From CAMAVH01 sp036500145 (lineage in GTDB: Bacteria > Pseudomonadota > Alphaproteobacteria > SMXQ01), in NCBI GenBank assembly GCA_036500145.1, contig DASYCO010000048.1, positions 1-64,000 of the forward strand: 64,000 bases of DNA, written 5' to 3'. The translations under genes and the position numbers were made by a program. A model generated the notes under the pieces. It saw nothing but the letters and a program-made list of their open reading frames with translations, did no database searches and was not told the origin of the DNA. Below, in pieces: positions 33,637 through 42,120 of the stretch (within the stretch, counting starts at the first letter, position 1; every line of letters begins with the position of its first letter).

Positions 33637-34791
33637 TTAAGCGGCTAGGAAAACCGGAATGTCCGCCGCGGGCATCGGCTGGGCCATGTGGAAGCCCTGC
33701 ACGAAGTCGCAGCCGTTGTCCTTGAGGAACTCCAGCATCGCCTGGGATTCCACGCCCTCGGCGATGCATTTGAGGCCGAGCGCCCGCGCCAGGCCAATGA
33801 CGGCGATGACGATGGCCGCCCCCGCTTCCGACACCAGCATCGAGGCGACGAAGGTCTGGTCGATCTTGAGCGCCGAGAACGGCAGGCGCTGCAGATGCAC
33901 GAGCGACGAGTAGCCCGTGCCGAAATCGTCGATCGACAGGTCGAAGCCCTTCAAGCGGAAACGCGTGAACAGCTCCATCAGCCGCGCCGGATCGCGCATG
34001 GTCGCGCTCTCGGTCAGCTCCAGGGAGATCGCCGCCGGCGTGATCCCCTCGTTCTCGCACATCCACTGCAGGCGCTCCGGCAGGCCTTCGTCCGGCGCGT
34101 TGGCGATCGAGATGTTCACGGCGATCTTGAGCTTGAGGCCCGCGCGCTGCCAGATGCCGGCTTGGCGCACCGCCTCGCCCAGGGCCCAGTCGGTCAGCAG
34201 GCCGACGATGCCGGCACGCTCGGCCATGGGAATGAAGACCGACGGCATCACCAGGCCGAGCTGCGGATGCTGCCAGCGCATCAGGGCTTCGACGCCGGTG
34301 ACGACGCCGTCGCGCAGGTCGACGATCGGCTGGTAGTGCAGGACCAGCTCCTCCGCGTCGATGGCGGCGCGCAGCCGCTCCGGCGACAGGGGCAGGTCGG
34401 CGTGGGCCTGCCGCTCGAGCACGTCGCGCAGCGCGTCGGCGTCGATCGGCTTGCGGATGATGCCGGCCATGTTCAGGCCATGGGCGCGCCCCAGGCGCAG
34501 CGCCGTCTCCATCACGCGGCTCTCCGCCCCGCTGGCGATCAGGATGTTGGCGCCGACGCCGCTCCTGGCGAACTGGCGCAGCACGTCGAGGCCGTCGATG
34601 CCGGGCATGCGCAGGTCAAGCACGATGACGCTCGCAGGATGCTGTTCGAGATGGTCGAAGAGCTGGTGCGGCTGGGTGGTGCCGAACACGTCGTAGCCGC
34701 AGGCGTCGCCGACGTAGCCGACGAACTCGCAGAAGAGGCTCTCGTCGTCGAGCACGGCGAGATGCCCGCGCGGCGGCGCCTTCGTCGTCAT
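33637..34791 (-). CDS. Response regulator with EAL domain (c-di-GMP phosphodiesterase)
   Basis: A 384-residue protein with an N-terminal receiver (Asp15/16 acidic pocket, phospho-acceptor Asp59 in VIVLDLRMPG) and a C-terminal EAL domain. The catalytic set is intact: GVEALMRW, NIS, LELTES, DDFGTGYSSL, LKID, EGVE and QGF. It should hydrolyse c-di-GMP in response to phosphorylation. The ATG at 34791 follows GGAG; an in-frame ATG at 34842, adding 17 residues, is also possible. No partner kinase is adjacent. It is enclosed by the two matching terminators and interrupts the catabolic genes, so it may be unrelated to them or may link substrate sensing to motility. Confidence 0.9.
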   Translation of the reverse strand: MTTKAPPRGHLAVLDDESLFCEFVGYVGDACGYDVFGTTQPHQLFDHLEQHPASVIVLDLRMPGIDGLDVLRQFARSGVGANILIASGAESRVMETALRLGRAHGLNMAGIIRKPIDADALRDVLERQAHADLPLSPERLRAAIDAEELVLHYQPIVDLRDGVVTGVEALMRWQHPQLGLVMPSVFIPMAERAGIVGLLTDWALGEAVRQAGIWQRAGLKLKIAVNISIANAPDEGLPERLQWMCENEGITPAAISLELTESATMRDPARLMELFTRFRLKGFDLSIDDFGTGYSSLVHLQRLPFSALKIDQTFVASMLVSEAGAAIVIAVIGLARALGLKCIAEGVESQAMLEFLKDNGCDFVQGFHMAQPMPAADIPVFLAA

Positions 34792-35174
34792 GGACGCTCC
34801 GGCGGCGGTCGATGGCAGATCGTTCTGCATGAGCCACGTCATTGCTGTACCTGCTACGCCACCCGCGCCGCACCGCGCGACACGACGTTAAGCGACAATC
34901 CCTTCGCGCCGGCCCTTCACGTTGACCGCTGGCCGGCAACCGCGGGTCCGCGCTTCTACTATTCAGCGTAGGACGTGGAACTAACGCACGCCAATGAGAA
35001 TACGTTCCGGATCGGGATATATAGGCTAAGCGCTCCTATCCGAAAGAGCCGGCGCATCCCCGCAAGAGCCGAACCGCCTCTCGTGAGATCGCTTGCCCCG
35101 GCAAAGGTTCCGCAAAGAAAAAGGCCCGGCGGATCGCTCCGCCGGGCCTTCTGTCTCCGAAGGGAGAAGGACGC
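34792..35174. other. Intergenic region upstream of the EAL regulator
   Basis: It holds the leader of the EAL gene, a terminator (35123-35148) and a weak inverted repeat around 35018-35042 (ATAGG ... CCTAT) next to a TATATA run. I see no coding frame with family likeness and no RNA gene. Confidence 0.5.
35123..35148. terminator. Rho-independent terminator, copy 2
   Basis: A 26-base palindrome downstream of the DapA-family gene. Its 24-base core is identical to the terminator at 33587-33610. A-rich sequence lies to its left, which gives a U-run on the minus transcript. Confidence 0.8.
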
Positions 35175-36107
35175 TTACGCGGCCTTGCGCTTCGCCTTCT
35201 TGCTGTAGGGCTTCAGGCCGGCGCGCTTGATCACGCCGTCGAGACGGGCGGCGACCTCGGCGGTCGCCGGCATCATCGGCAGGCGGTGCTCGTTCTTGTC
35301 GAGCACGCCCAGCTTCTTCATGATGTACTTAATCGCGATCGGGTTGGTGTCGTAGAACACCGCCTCGTTCAGCTCGGCCAGCTCGAAGTGCAGCTTGCGG
35401 GCCTTCTCGATGTTGCCGGCGACCGTCTGCTCGTAGAGGTCGGCGACCTTGCGCGGCGCGACGTTGCCGACAGCGTTCATCAGGCCGCAGGCGCCGACGC
35501 AGAGCATCGGGAAGCTGAGGTCTTCGAGGCCGACGAACACGCGGAAGTCGAAGCCGAAGCGGTCGAGCGCGTGCGTCACGAAGCCGAGGTCGTTGACCGC
35601 GTGCTTGATGCCGACGAGGTTCTCGGTCTTGTTCATGATCTGCTCGACGGTGTCGAGGGTCACGCCCACGGCCGTGCGGCCCGGGATGTGGTAGATCATG
35701 AGCGGCAGGTCGATCTTCTTGCCGATCTGGGCGTAGTACTCGACCAGGCCGCGCTGCGGCGGACGGACGTAGTACGGCGTGACGACGAGCAGGGAATCGA
35801 CGCCGGCCTTCTGGGCGGCGAAGCTCAGCTCCATCGTCTCGGCTTCCGACTGCGAGCCGGTGGCCGCCACGACGGGCACGCGCTTCGCCGTCACGTCGAC
35901 GGCGATCTTGTAGAGCTGCTTGCGCTCTTCGGTCGTCAGGGTCGAGGGCTCGCCCGTCGTGCCGGTGACGAGGATGCCATGGCTGCCGTTGTCGATCATG
36001 TAGTCGACGACTTCCTCGAACTTGGCGTAGTCCACCTTGCCGTTCTTGAACGGAGTGACGGCCGGGGGATAAGAGCCACGCAGGAAGTTCTTCTTCAGCT
36101 TAATCAC
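35175..36107 (-). CDS. DapA-family lyase/aldolase
   Basis: A 310-residue TIM-barrel enzyme of the dihydrodipicolinate synthase / N-acetylneuraminate lyase family, which works through a Schiff base with a 2-oxo acid such as pyruvate. The Schiff-base Lys is K168 (VGIKHA), the Tyr is Y139 (IYHIPGRT), and the Thr pair is T50/T51 in TGTTGEPS. Arg144 is kept. The C-terminus is basic. It is last in the operon starting with the ferredoxin gene, and its GTG start lies one base after the cupin stop. In this setting a hydratase-aldolase releasing pyruvate from a ring-cleavage product is more likely than lysine synthesis; this is inference. Confidence 0.85.
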   Translation of the reverse strand: MIKLKKNFLRGSYPPAVTPFKNGKVDYAKFEEVVDYMIDNGSHGILVTGTTGEPSTLTTEERKQLYKIAVDVTAKRVPVVAATGSQSEAETMELSFAAQKAGVDSLLVVTPYYVRPPQRGLVEYYAQIGKKIDLPLMIYHIPGRTAVGVTLDTVEQIMNKTENLVGIKHAVNDLGFVTHALDRFGFDFRVFVGLEDLSFPMLCVGACGLMNAVGNVAPRKVADLYEQTVAGNIEKARKLHFELAELNEAVFYDTNPIAIKYIMKKLGVLDKNEHRLPMMPATAEVAARLDGVIKRAGLKPYSKKAKRKAA

Positions 36108-36108
36108 G

Positions 36109-37248
36109 TTAGGCCACCTTGGTGCGGTTGGTTTCGAAGCCGGCGTGCGAGCCGAGCAGCGAGATCGGACCCTTCAGGTCTTCCTGCCACAGCAGCGCGT
36201 CGGTGTTGATGCAGAACGGCATGTCCTGAATGGTCATCTCGTACACGGGGCCGACGTCGGTCGCGTGGTTGTGGATCGCCCAGCCCGGCGCCGAGAACAT
36301 CAGGTCGCCGGCCTTCCAGTCGAGACGCTGGCCCTGCACGACCGAGTGGCCTTCGCCGCCGAAGTAGTAGTTGATGGCGGCCGAGGCGTGGCGGTGCGGA
36401 CGGTCAACGATGCCCTGCGGGCGGATCGTCAGCGCCGAGAAGAAGTTCGGGTTGGTGCCGTTGGTGCGGCCCGTCGCCGGGTCCCACAGCAGGTACAGGC
36501 GGCGGCCCTTGTAGGACGAGCCCAGCTCGGCAAGCTTGTCGAGCTCGGTCTTCACCTTCTGCCACGGCCACTGGTGCGGCGTGATTGAGATCGGCTCCGG
36601 GTTGATCAGCTTCTCGTAGGGCATCAGCCAGGCGCCGTCTTCGGTCAGCTGGAAGGTGCCGTAGGGGCTCTTCGGCAGTTCCTTGCCCTTGGCCTCGTAC
36701 TCGGCCTTGGCGTCATGCACGTCGGAGGTGGTCTCCGGCGGGTTCTCGTCGAGCCAGTGAATGTGCAGGCGCTCCAGCAGCGGCGCGTTGTCGTAGCGCA
36801 GGCGCACCTGGATGTCCTTGGTGTCGTTGATGTACTCGTGCACCGCCATCGAGGGGGTGGTGAGCACGTCGTACTGGGCGAACTCGAAGCGCTTGTCGCC
36901 GACGATCATCGAGCCGCCGCCCTGGATCGGGAAGTTGACGGTCGAGGCGTTGGTGCGGACGCGCTGGGTGCGCTCGCCCGGCAGGAGCACGTCGAGCGAC
37001 AGGCCGATGCCCGGCGCGAAGCTCTTCAGGCCCGGCTCGCACTGCGGATGCACGAACTGGGTGCGGCGGATGCCGTTGTTCGGGCGCGGCAGGCTGGCCA
37101 AGCGGTCGACCTCGGCGTCGATCTCTTCCTTGCGGATGATCAGCGGCGCCCACAGCTCCATGGAATGGTCTTTCCAGGTGTGGACGTCAGGGGTCTGGCG
37201 GCCCGAAACGTCCACCATCTTGAATTTCTGGTCAAAGTCGAACGACAT
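36109..37248 (-). CDS. Gentisate 1,2-dioxygenase-like bicupin
   Basis: A 379-residue two-cupin protein related to gentisate/salicylate/1-hydroxy-2-naphthoate dioxygenases, which cleave a ring next to a carboxyl-bearing carbon using one Fe(II). The N-terminal cupin (about 80-150) lacks the usual HxH and reads RVRTNAS. The C-terminal cupin has RPHRHASAA and a later IHNH (roughly residues 284-330), so iron may sit there. The ATG at 37248 follows GGAGGAAGG. It lies 22 bases after the cyclodeaminase-like gene. It is probably the ring-cleavage step of the island, although a non-dioxygenase cupin cannot be excluded. Confidence 0.8.
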   Translation of the reverse strand: MSFDFDQKFKMVDVSGRQTPDVHTWKDHSMELWAPLIIRKEEIDAEVDRLASLPRPNNGIRRTQFVHPQCEPGLKSFAPGIGLSLDVLLPGERTQRVRTNASTVNFPIQGGGSMIVGDKRFEFAQYDVLTTPSMAVHEYINDTKDIQVRLRYDNAPLLERLHIHWLDENPPETTSDVHDAKAEYEAKGKELPKSPYGTFQLTEDGAWLMPYEKLINPEPISITPHQWPWQKVKTELDKLAELGSSYKGRRLYLLWDPATGRTNGTNPNFFSALTIRPQGIVDRPHRHASAAINYYFGGEGHSVVQGQRLDWKAGDLMFSAPGWAIHNHATDVGPVYEMTIQDMPFCINTDALLWQEDLKGPISLLGSHAGFETNRTKVA

Positions 37249-37270
37249 GTCCTTCCTCCGTGCGAAAGGG

Positions 37271-38278
37271 TTACAGCAGTTTCGGTTGCGAGCGTTGCGG
37301 GTGGGGATAGTCGGTTCCCACCTTCTTGGCCACCGCCCGTTGGTAGACCTCGACGGCGGACGCCATGTCCGCCAGGCCCATGCCCATGAATTTATATATA
37401 GTGAGGTCGGCGCCGGCCGGCCGGGGTTTTTGGTCCTTCACCAGCTCGCTGAGCGGCTTGATCTGGTCCCAGCTGCCGCCCGCGGCAACGAAATCAATGA
37501 GTTCCTTGGAACCCTTCTGCACCTGCGCCAGGTTGTCGCAGATGATCTTGTCGCAGCGCTTGAACACGCCGGTGTCGATTTCCTTGTTCGACGGGATGAT
37601 CGCGCCGCCGGCGTTGATGTGCGCGCCCTTCGCCAGCATGTCGGCGAAGATGTAGGGATCCTTGGCGCGCGTGAAGGTGGTGATGATCGGCGAATCCTTC
37701 ACCGCCGCCTCGACGGTCGCGCAGTCCTCGACCTTGAGCTCCGGCCAGGTCTTGCGGATGTCCTCGACGAAGGCGGCGCGGTTGGCCGGCGTGCGGCTCC
37801 ACACGCGGACGCGCTTGATCGGACGCACGGAGCGGACGGCGGAGACCTGCGGCAGGGCTTGGTGGCCCGAGCCGATGATGGTCATCTCCTCGGCATTTTC
37901 CTGCGACAGCCACTTGGTGGCGACGGCGGAGAGCGCCGCGGTGCGCATCTGGCCGAGCGCGAAGGCTTCGACGATGGCGCGGATCTGGCCGTCTTCCGAG
38001 CCGTGCATGACGATGATGGGCGCAGCGCCGAGGTTGGCGTTCGACCACACCTTGGCGCCGACCAGGCCCGCGCCGGTGAACTGCGCGCCGGTCACGTTCA
38101 GGCTGCCGCTCTTCCACACGGTCTGCGTCTTGGTCATGTTGATGGCTTCGCCGGTGGCTTCCATCACCAGGCCCTTTTCCAGCGCCGTGATGCTGTCCTT
38201 CAGGTCGATGAGCGAGCACACGTCGGCTTCGGTCAGCCACAGAAAGGTTTCGGGAATGACGATCTCGGGAGTGGACAT
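37271..38278 (-). CDS. Ornithine cyclodeaminase / mu-crystallin family protein
   Basis: A 335-residue NAD(P)-binding protein of the ornithine cyclodeaminase/mu-crystallin/ketimine reductase family. The substrate region is at the N-terminus (FTGAGLVGAKVWSN). The Rossmann fold follows at ALSAVATKWLSQENAEEMTIIGSGHQALPQ, with RVRVWSRTPANRAAF after it. Members deaminate amino acids or reduce cyclic imines. In a ring-cleavage operon it could remove or process nitrogen from an amino- or N-heterocyclic substrate; this is an inference. The ATG at 38278 follows AGGAGACC. It lies 23 bases after the second AhpD-like gene. Confidence 0.86.
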   Translation of the reverse strand: MSTPEIVIPETFLWLTEADVCSLIDLKDSITALEKGLVMEATGEAINMTKTQTVWKSGSLNVTGAQFTGAGLVGAKVWSNANLGAAPIIVMHGSEDGQIRAIVEAFALGQMRTAALSAVATKWLSQENAEEMTIIGSGHQALPQVSAVRSVRPIKRVRVWSRTPANRAAFVEDIRKTWPELKVEDCATVEAAVKDSPIITTFTRAKDPYIFADMLAKGAHINAGGAIIPSNKEIDTGVFKRCDKIICDNLAQVQKGSKELIDFVAAGGSWDQIKPLSELVKDQKPRPAGADLTIYKFMGMGLADMASAVEVYQRAVAKKVGTDYPHPQRSQPKLL

Positions 38279-38301
38279 GAGGTCTCCTGAATTTCTTCTG
38301 G

Positions 38302-38862
38302 TTATTTCGCGAAAATGGACTTCACAGGCGATGCCAGCTTCAGCGTGTTGCTGATGAGGGCGTGCGACACGGTGCGGATCACGAGCCAGACGACGGCGAT
38401 CGCCTGCTCGGGGCCGACGGCCTGCACCAGCGCCTCGAACTCGCCCTCGACGTCGCGGCCGCTGCGCAGCGCGGCGGCGATGGCGTAGGCCTGCACGGCC
38501 TGTTCCTTCTCGTCGAACAGCTTGGTCGTGCCTTGGCCTTCCAGCGCCTCGCGAATCCAGTCGTCGGAGAAGCCGAGCTTCCGGCTGAGCTGCTCGTTCT
38601 GGTACTGCTCGTAGAGGTTGCCGAGGCGGCTGGAGATCGACAGCGAGATGATCTCGGTGAAATTGTCCGGCAGCGCCTTCTTCAGGCTCTCGGTGATCGT
38701 GAAGAAGCCCTGCATCGTCTCCGGCTGCGCCGACATGACGCGGAAGAACTCGCCGAGGTAGCCGAGGCGCTCGACGCGCGGGCGAAACAGCTCCTTCAGC
38801 GTCGGCTCGATGTCCTCGAACGCGATGCGCGGGACGAGATGCTCGGTTCCCTTCTCGCTCAT
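38302..38862 (-). CDS. AhpD/carboxymuconolactone decarboxylase-fold protein, second of a pair
   Basis: A 186-residue helical protein that appears paralogous to the preceding gene product (shared plan L-K-x-x-x-R-P-x-V-E-R-L-G-Y ... ITE ... H/N-E ... KLG). It matches the AhpD-fold pattern only loosely (EIISLSISSRLGNLYEQYQNEQLSRKLGFSDDWI). The CxxC pair of AhpD is absent, so a peroxidase role is unlikely. Its ATG overlaps the stop of the upstream paralogue by four bases (38859-38862), suggesting equal synthesis and perhaps a heteromer. Function is unknown, possibly a structural or catalytic partner in the degradation pathway. Confidence 0.7.
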   Translation of the reverse strand: MSEKGTEHLVPRIAFEDIEPTLKELFRPRVERLGYLGEFFRVMSAQPETMQGFFTITESLKKALPDNFTEIISLSISSRLGNLYEQYQNEQLSRKLGFSDDWIREALEGQGTTKLFDEKEQAVQAYAIAAALRSGRDVEGEFEALVQAVGPEQAIAVVWLVIRTVSHALISNTLKLASPVKSIFAK

Positions 38863-39437
38863 GCCGCCTGGCCCTTCTCGAAGATCGACTTCACCGGCGG
38901 CTCGAGGTCGAGCACGTTGCGGAAGATGGCGTGCTGCACGCAGCGGCCGATCGACAGCAGGATGCCCGTCGCGGTCTTGGGGCCGACGGCGGCGACCACG
39001 TCGTCGAACAGCGGGCCGCAGTCCTGGCCGCGCCGGTAGATGGCGGCGATGACGAACTTCTGGATCTTGCGCTCGTCCGGCGACAAGGCCTCGGCCTCGT
39101 CGGCCTTGAGCGTGTTCACGGCGGCGATCCAGTCGCGGCCGTAGCCGAGCTTGTCGGCCAGGTTCTCGTGCTGGTTGCGCTCGTAGCTGTTGTCCATCAC
39201 GCCGGCGACCGTGAGGGCGACCAGCTCGACGACCTTCATCGGCATCTCGTCCTTGAGGTCTTCGGTGATGTTGCAGAATGAGAGCATCGACTTCGGCACG
39301 TTGGCGCCGATCTGCCAGATCTCGCCGCAGTAGCCCAGGCGCTCGACCTTCGGACGCAGCGCCTCCTTGAGGCCCGGCTCGAATTCGTCGAACGGAATGC
39401 GCGGGATGTTCGCCCCGCCCTTCGCCTTGTCGGTCAT
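38859..39437 (-). CDS. AhpD/carboxymuconolactone decarboxylase-fold protein, first of a pair
   Basis: A 192-residue protein with the AhpD-like helix pair MKVVELVALTVAGVMDNSYERNQHENLADKLGY. The His of the family (NQH) is kept, but the catalytic CxxC is replaced by NSYE. It starts at ATG 39437, 33 bases after the Rieske ferredoxin stop. Two tandem paralogues of this kind between a ferredoxin and a cyclodeaminase-like gene are unusual. A gamma-carboxymuconolactone decarboxylase-type lactone reaction, or a role in complex assembly, are both possible. Neither is shown. Confidence 0.72.
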   Translation of the reverse strand: MTDKAKGGANIPRIPFDEFEPGLKEALRPKVERLGYCGEIWQIGANVPKSMLSFCNITEDLKDEMPMKVVELVALTVAGVMDNSYERNQHENLADKLGYGRDWIAAVNTLKADEAEALSPDERKIQKFVIAAIYRRGQDCGPLFDDVVAAVGPKTATGILLSIGRCVQHAIFRNVLDLEPPVKSIFEKGQAA

Positions 39438-39470
39438 GCCTGGCCTCCTCCGCCGTTTCTCTTTTCGGCC

Positions 39471-39779
39471 TCAGGGCGTCTCGATGACGATGTCGTCGCC
39501 GTCGATGCGCACCGGGTAGCTCTTCAGGTCGATGAACACCGGCGCGCCCTGCGCCTGGCCGGTCTTGAGGTCGAAGCGGCCCGCGTGCAGCGGGCATTCG
39601 ACGCAGCCGTCCTCGATGTATCCGTCGATCAGCGACACCCACGCATGCGTGCAGATCGCGTCGGTCGCGTAGAAGTTTCCGTCCGTGTGCCACACGGCGA
39701 TATCGAGGTCGCCGATCTTGAACTGCTTGCCGGCCTCGTCATCAATGTCGCCGACCTTCGCTACGCGGTGTTCTGCCAT
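39471..39779 (-). CDS. Rieske-type [2Fe-2S] ferredoxin
   Basis: A 102-residue soluble Rieske ferredoxin with C43-T-H45 (ICTHAW) and C62-P-L-H65 (ECPLHAGRF), the ligands of a Rieske cluster. Such proteins carry electrons from a flavoprotein reductase to a Rieske oxygenase. The matching oxygenase (31742/33016) and reductase (42121) are in the same island. It is first in a six-gene minus-strand operon running to 35175. The upstream region holds the 21-base palindrome at 39905-39925. Confidence 0.92.
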   Translation of the reverse strand: MAEHRVAKVGDIDDEAGKQFKIGDLDIAVWHTDGNFYATDAICTHAWVSLIDGYIEDGCVECPLHAGRFDLKTGQAQGAPVFIDLKSYPVRIDGDDIVIETP

Positions 39780-39904
39780 AAAACGTTCTCTTTCAACGAC
39801 CGCGCAGGCCGCTGCCTTTCATCTGATCCGCAGCCCGACGGGCCGTTTCCCGGCGCCCGCCACGGCGCAGCACGCCGCAGGCTTGTGCGCCCACCAATTC
39901 GATT

Positions 39905-39925
39905 GATATCTAATGATTAGATATC
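39905..39925. promoter_or_regulatory. Perfect palindrome, candidate regulator operator
   Basis: GATATCTAA (39905-39913), TGA spacer, and the exact inverted copy (39917-39925). It lies about 126-146 bases before the ferredoxin start. One arm is repeated at 31558-31566 upstream of the oxygenase alpha gene. The arm length and central spacing suit a dimeric winged-helix regulator such as the MarR protein at 44519. Confidence 0.65.
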
Positions 39926-40106
39926 TTTGCATTCAGCCATGAGACTGTCAAGGGCACGGGCGTGCCCCGTCGACACCCATGGCTGTCGGCAAGGCGCGCA
40001 TCCTAGACGTTCGCCCCCAGCCGGGCAAGCCGAGCCAGTAGGCCTTTTTCGGCCGAAAAGCCAGCAAAACGGCCAAAACTGCGCCTGCGCCGCGCCGAAA
40101 AGGAAT

Positions 40107-40136
40107 GGGCCGGCCCCGCCATCGCGGAGCCGGCCC
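40107..40136 (-). terminator. Hairpin downstream of the ThDP enzyme gene
   Basis: GGGCCGGC (40107-40114) and its complement (40129-40136), followed on the minus strand by ATTCCTTTT. The U-run is weak. Confidence 0.5.
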
Positions 40137-40159
40137 GTCGCATCGCCAGAACCGCGGCG

Positions 40160-41989
40160 TCAGCCCTTCTTGCGGCTCGTCGTCGTCATGTTGATCTCGG
40201 CGTAGCCCGGGTCGATGCGGACGTCGATGACGTAGGGCTTGCCGGCCTCGACCGCCGCCACGCCGCGCTTGAGCGCCGCCGGCAGGTCCTTCAGGTCCCA
40301 GACCGGGCCTTCGGCGTCGAGGCCCTGGGCGCGGGCAATGCCGGCCAGGTCGACCGCCGGATCGTCCAGGCGCTGGCCGATCCACTTGTTCTCGACCGGG
40401 CGGCCACGAACGATGGCCATGCGCTCCTGGTGGGTCTCGTCGTTGTAGTAGGAGCGGTTGTTGGCGACGACCACGAGCAGCGGGATGTGGAAGCGCGCGG
40501 CCGTCCAGAGCGCGTTGCTGCCCATCATGAAGTCGCCGTCGCCGATGATGGCGACCGGAATGCGGCCCGAATCCATCAGGGCGAGCGCGATGCCGATGGC
40601 GATGCCGGGGCCGGAGCCGACGCCGCCGCCGCCGTCATGGCCGAGGTAGTCGAGCGGGCCGGTGAACTTGCTGGCGAAGCCTGGCCAGCCGAGCGGCAGG
40701 CGGGCGTAGCTGACCGGCTTGCCCGACAGCGCGTCGGTCACGCAGGTCGCCATGTCGCGCAGGCTCATGCCGGCCTTGGCGCCGCGCTTCAGCGGCGCGG
40801 CCGGCTTCGGCAGCTTGATCTTCATCTTCGGCGTCTTGTGGCGGGCCCCCTTGGTGCGCTTGTCGATGGCGGCGAGCAGCGGCCCCGTCACCGCGTCGGG
40901 CGGCGACAGCAGGAACAGGTCGACCGCCGGCAGGGCCTGGTAGTCCATGCTCCAGCCGCGGTGCAGGTACATGTCGACCGAGCAGTTGATGATCTTGGCC
41001 TTGGCGTTCGAATCGCCGGTGCACTGGCTCAGGAAGCCGGCGAGGTCGAGCCAGTCGTAGGCCAGGATCACGTCGGCGGACTTGACGATCTCGCGCATGG
41101 CGTCGGACGGGCGGAAGCGCCCTTCGATGACGTGCAGCGGATGCTCGGTCGGGAAAGCCGAGGAATTGTGCATGTCGGTCAGCACCACGGCGCCGATGGA
41201 TTCCGCCAGCTTCACGCGGGCGTCCCAGTCGGCGTCGCTGCGCGACACGCGGCCGCAGAGGAAAACCGGCCGCTTCGCCTTGACCAGCAGGTCGGCGGCG
41301 GCGGCGACCGTGGCCGCGTCAGGCGCTGGCGGCGGCGCCGGCTCGTAGCGCGAGAGGTCGGGGAATTCGACCTCGCCCGTCAGCTTGGCCTCCTGCATCC
41401 CGGCGTCGAGGTTGATGTAGGTCGGGCCGTAGGGCGCCGTCATGCAGATCTGGCGCGCGCGCAGGATCGATTCGATGGCCGCCGGCACGGAGGCCGGCTG
41501 GTCGTCCCACTTGGTGAAGTCGCGGATCAGCGCGCCCTGGTCGCGCGCCGTGTGGATCCAGTCGATCCAGGGACGGCGCTCGGCGGCGTCGACCGGGCCG
41601 GTGGCGCCGAAGATGATCATCGGCGCGCGGTCGCACCAGGCATTGAAGATCGCCATGCTGGCGTGCATCAGGCCGACGTTGCTGTGCACGCTGACGAACA
41701 TCGGCTTTTCCGTGACCTTGGAATAGCCGTGGGCGATGGCGACCGAATGCTCCTCGTGCATGCAGATGACCATCTGCGGATTGGTGTTGCCGAGGTAGTT
41801 GATGATCGAATCGTGGAAGCCGCGGTAGCTCGCGCCGGGCACCAGGCTCATGTACTTGAGGTCGAGCCGCTGGGCGAATTCGGCGATGGCGTCGGAGTTC
41901 CAGCCCATGCGGCGGTTGCCGCCCAGCTTCTCCGGGCGGTCGACGGCGGCGAGCTTGCCGGCGGAGGTCTTCTTGCTGCGGGACGCCAT
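40160..41989 (-). CDS. Thiamine diphosphate-dependent enzyme (acetolactate synthase/decarboxylase superfamily)
   Basis: A 609-residue ThDP enzyme with the three-domain plan of the acetolactate synthase / benzoylformate decarboxylase / 2-hydroxyacyl-CoA lyase superfamily. The N-terminal PYR domain has the cofactor-activating Glu in ICMHEEHSVAIAHGY. The middle domain begins around residue 245. The C-terminal PP domain has the ThDP motif GDGDFMMGSNALW ... VVANN. The substrate is not predictable. In this island it may act on a 2-oxo acid formed after ring cleavage, by decarboxylation or carboligation. The ATG at 41989 follows GGGAGAAC. It lies 131 bases downstream of the reductase gene on the same strand. 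Confidence 0.88.
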   Translation of the reverse strand: MASRSKKTSAGKLAAVDRPEKLGGNRRMGWNSDAIAEFAQRLDLKYMSLVPGASYRGFHDSIINYLGNTNPQMVICMHEEHSVAIAHGYSKVTEKPMFVSVHSNVGLMHASMAIFNAWCDRAPMIIFGATGPVDAAERRPWIDWIHTARDQGALIRDFTKWDDQPASVPAAIESILRARQICMTAPYGPTYINLDAGMQEAKLTGEVEFPDLSRYEPAPPPAPDAATVAAAADLLVKAKRPVFLCGRVSRSDADWDARVKLAESIGAVVLTDMHNSSAFPTEHPLHVIEGRFRPSDAMREIVKSADVILAYDWLDLAGFLSQCTGDSNAKAKIINCSVDMYLHRGWSMDYQALPAVDLFLLSPPDAVTGPLLAAIDKRTKGARHKTPKMKIKLPKPAAPLKRGAKAGMSLRDMATCVTDALSGKPVSYARLPLGWPGFASKFTGPLDYLGHDGGGGVGSGPGIAIGIALALMDSGRIPVAIIGDGDFMMGSNALWTAARFHIPLLVVVANNRSYYNDETHQERMAIVRGRPVENKWIGQRLDDPAVDLAGIARAQGLDAEGPVWDLKDLPAALKRGVAAVEAGKPYVIDVRIDPGYAEINMTTTSRKKG

Positions 41990-42120
41990 TGTCGCTGTTC
42001 TCCCTGCTTTTTTTATCTGAGACGACGGACGGACCGGTTATACCGGCCGCGCCCCCCGCCGATAATACGGCTTAAGCGTGCGGCACTGTTCTCCCCTGGC
42101 GACAGGTCTCCCTGGCCAAC

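Larger units (their letters stand above)
39780..40159. other. Control region between the ThDP enzyme and ferredoxin genes
   Basis: It contains the palindrome at 39905-39925 and a terminator-like hairpin at 40107-40136. No conserved coding frame is seen. It should hold the promoter of the ferredoxin-to-DapA operon; the A/T content around 39893-39933 is well above the surroundings. Confidence 0.6.

Noticed and set aside
42034..42046. Short palindrome CCGGT-TAT-ACCGG upstream of the ThDP enzyme gene as an operator
   Set aside because: The arms are only 5 bases and GC-rich, so chance occurrence is likely. It is not shared with other promoters here.
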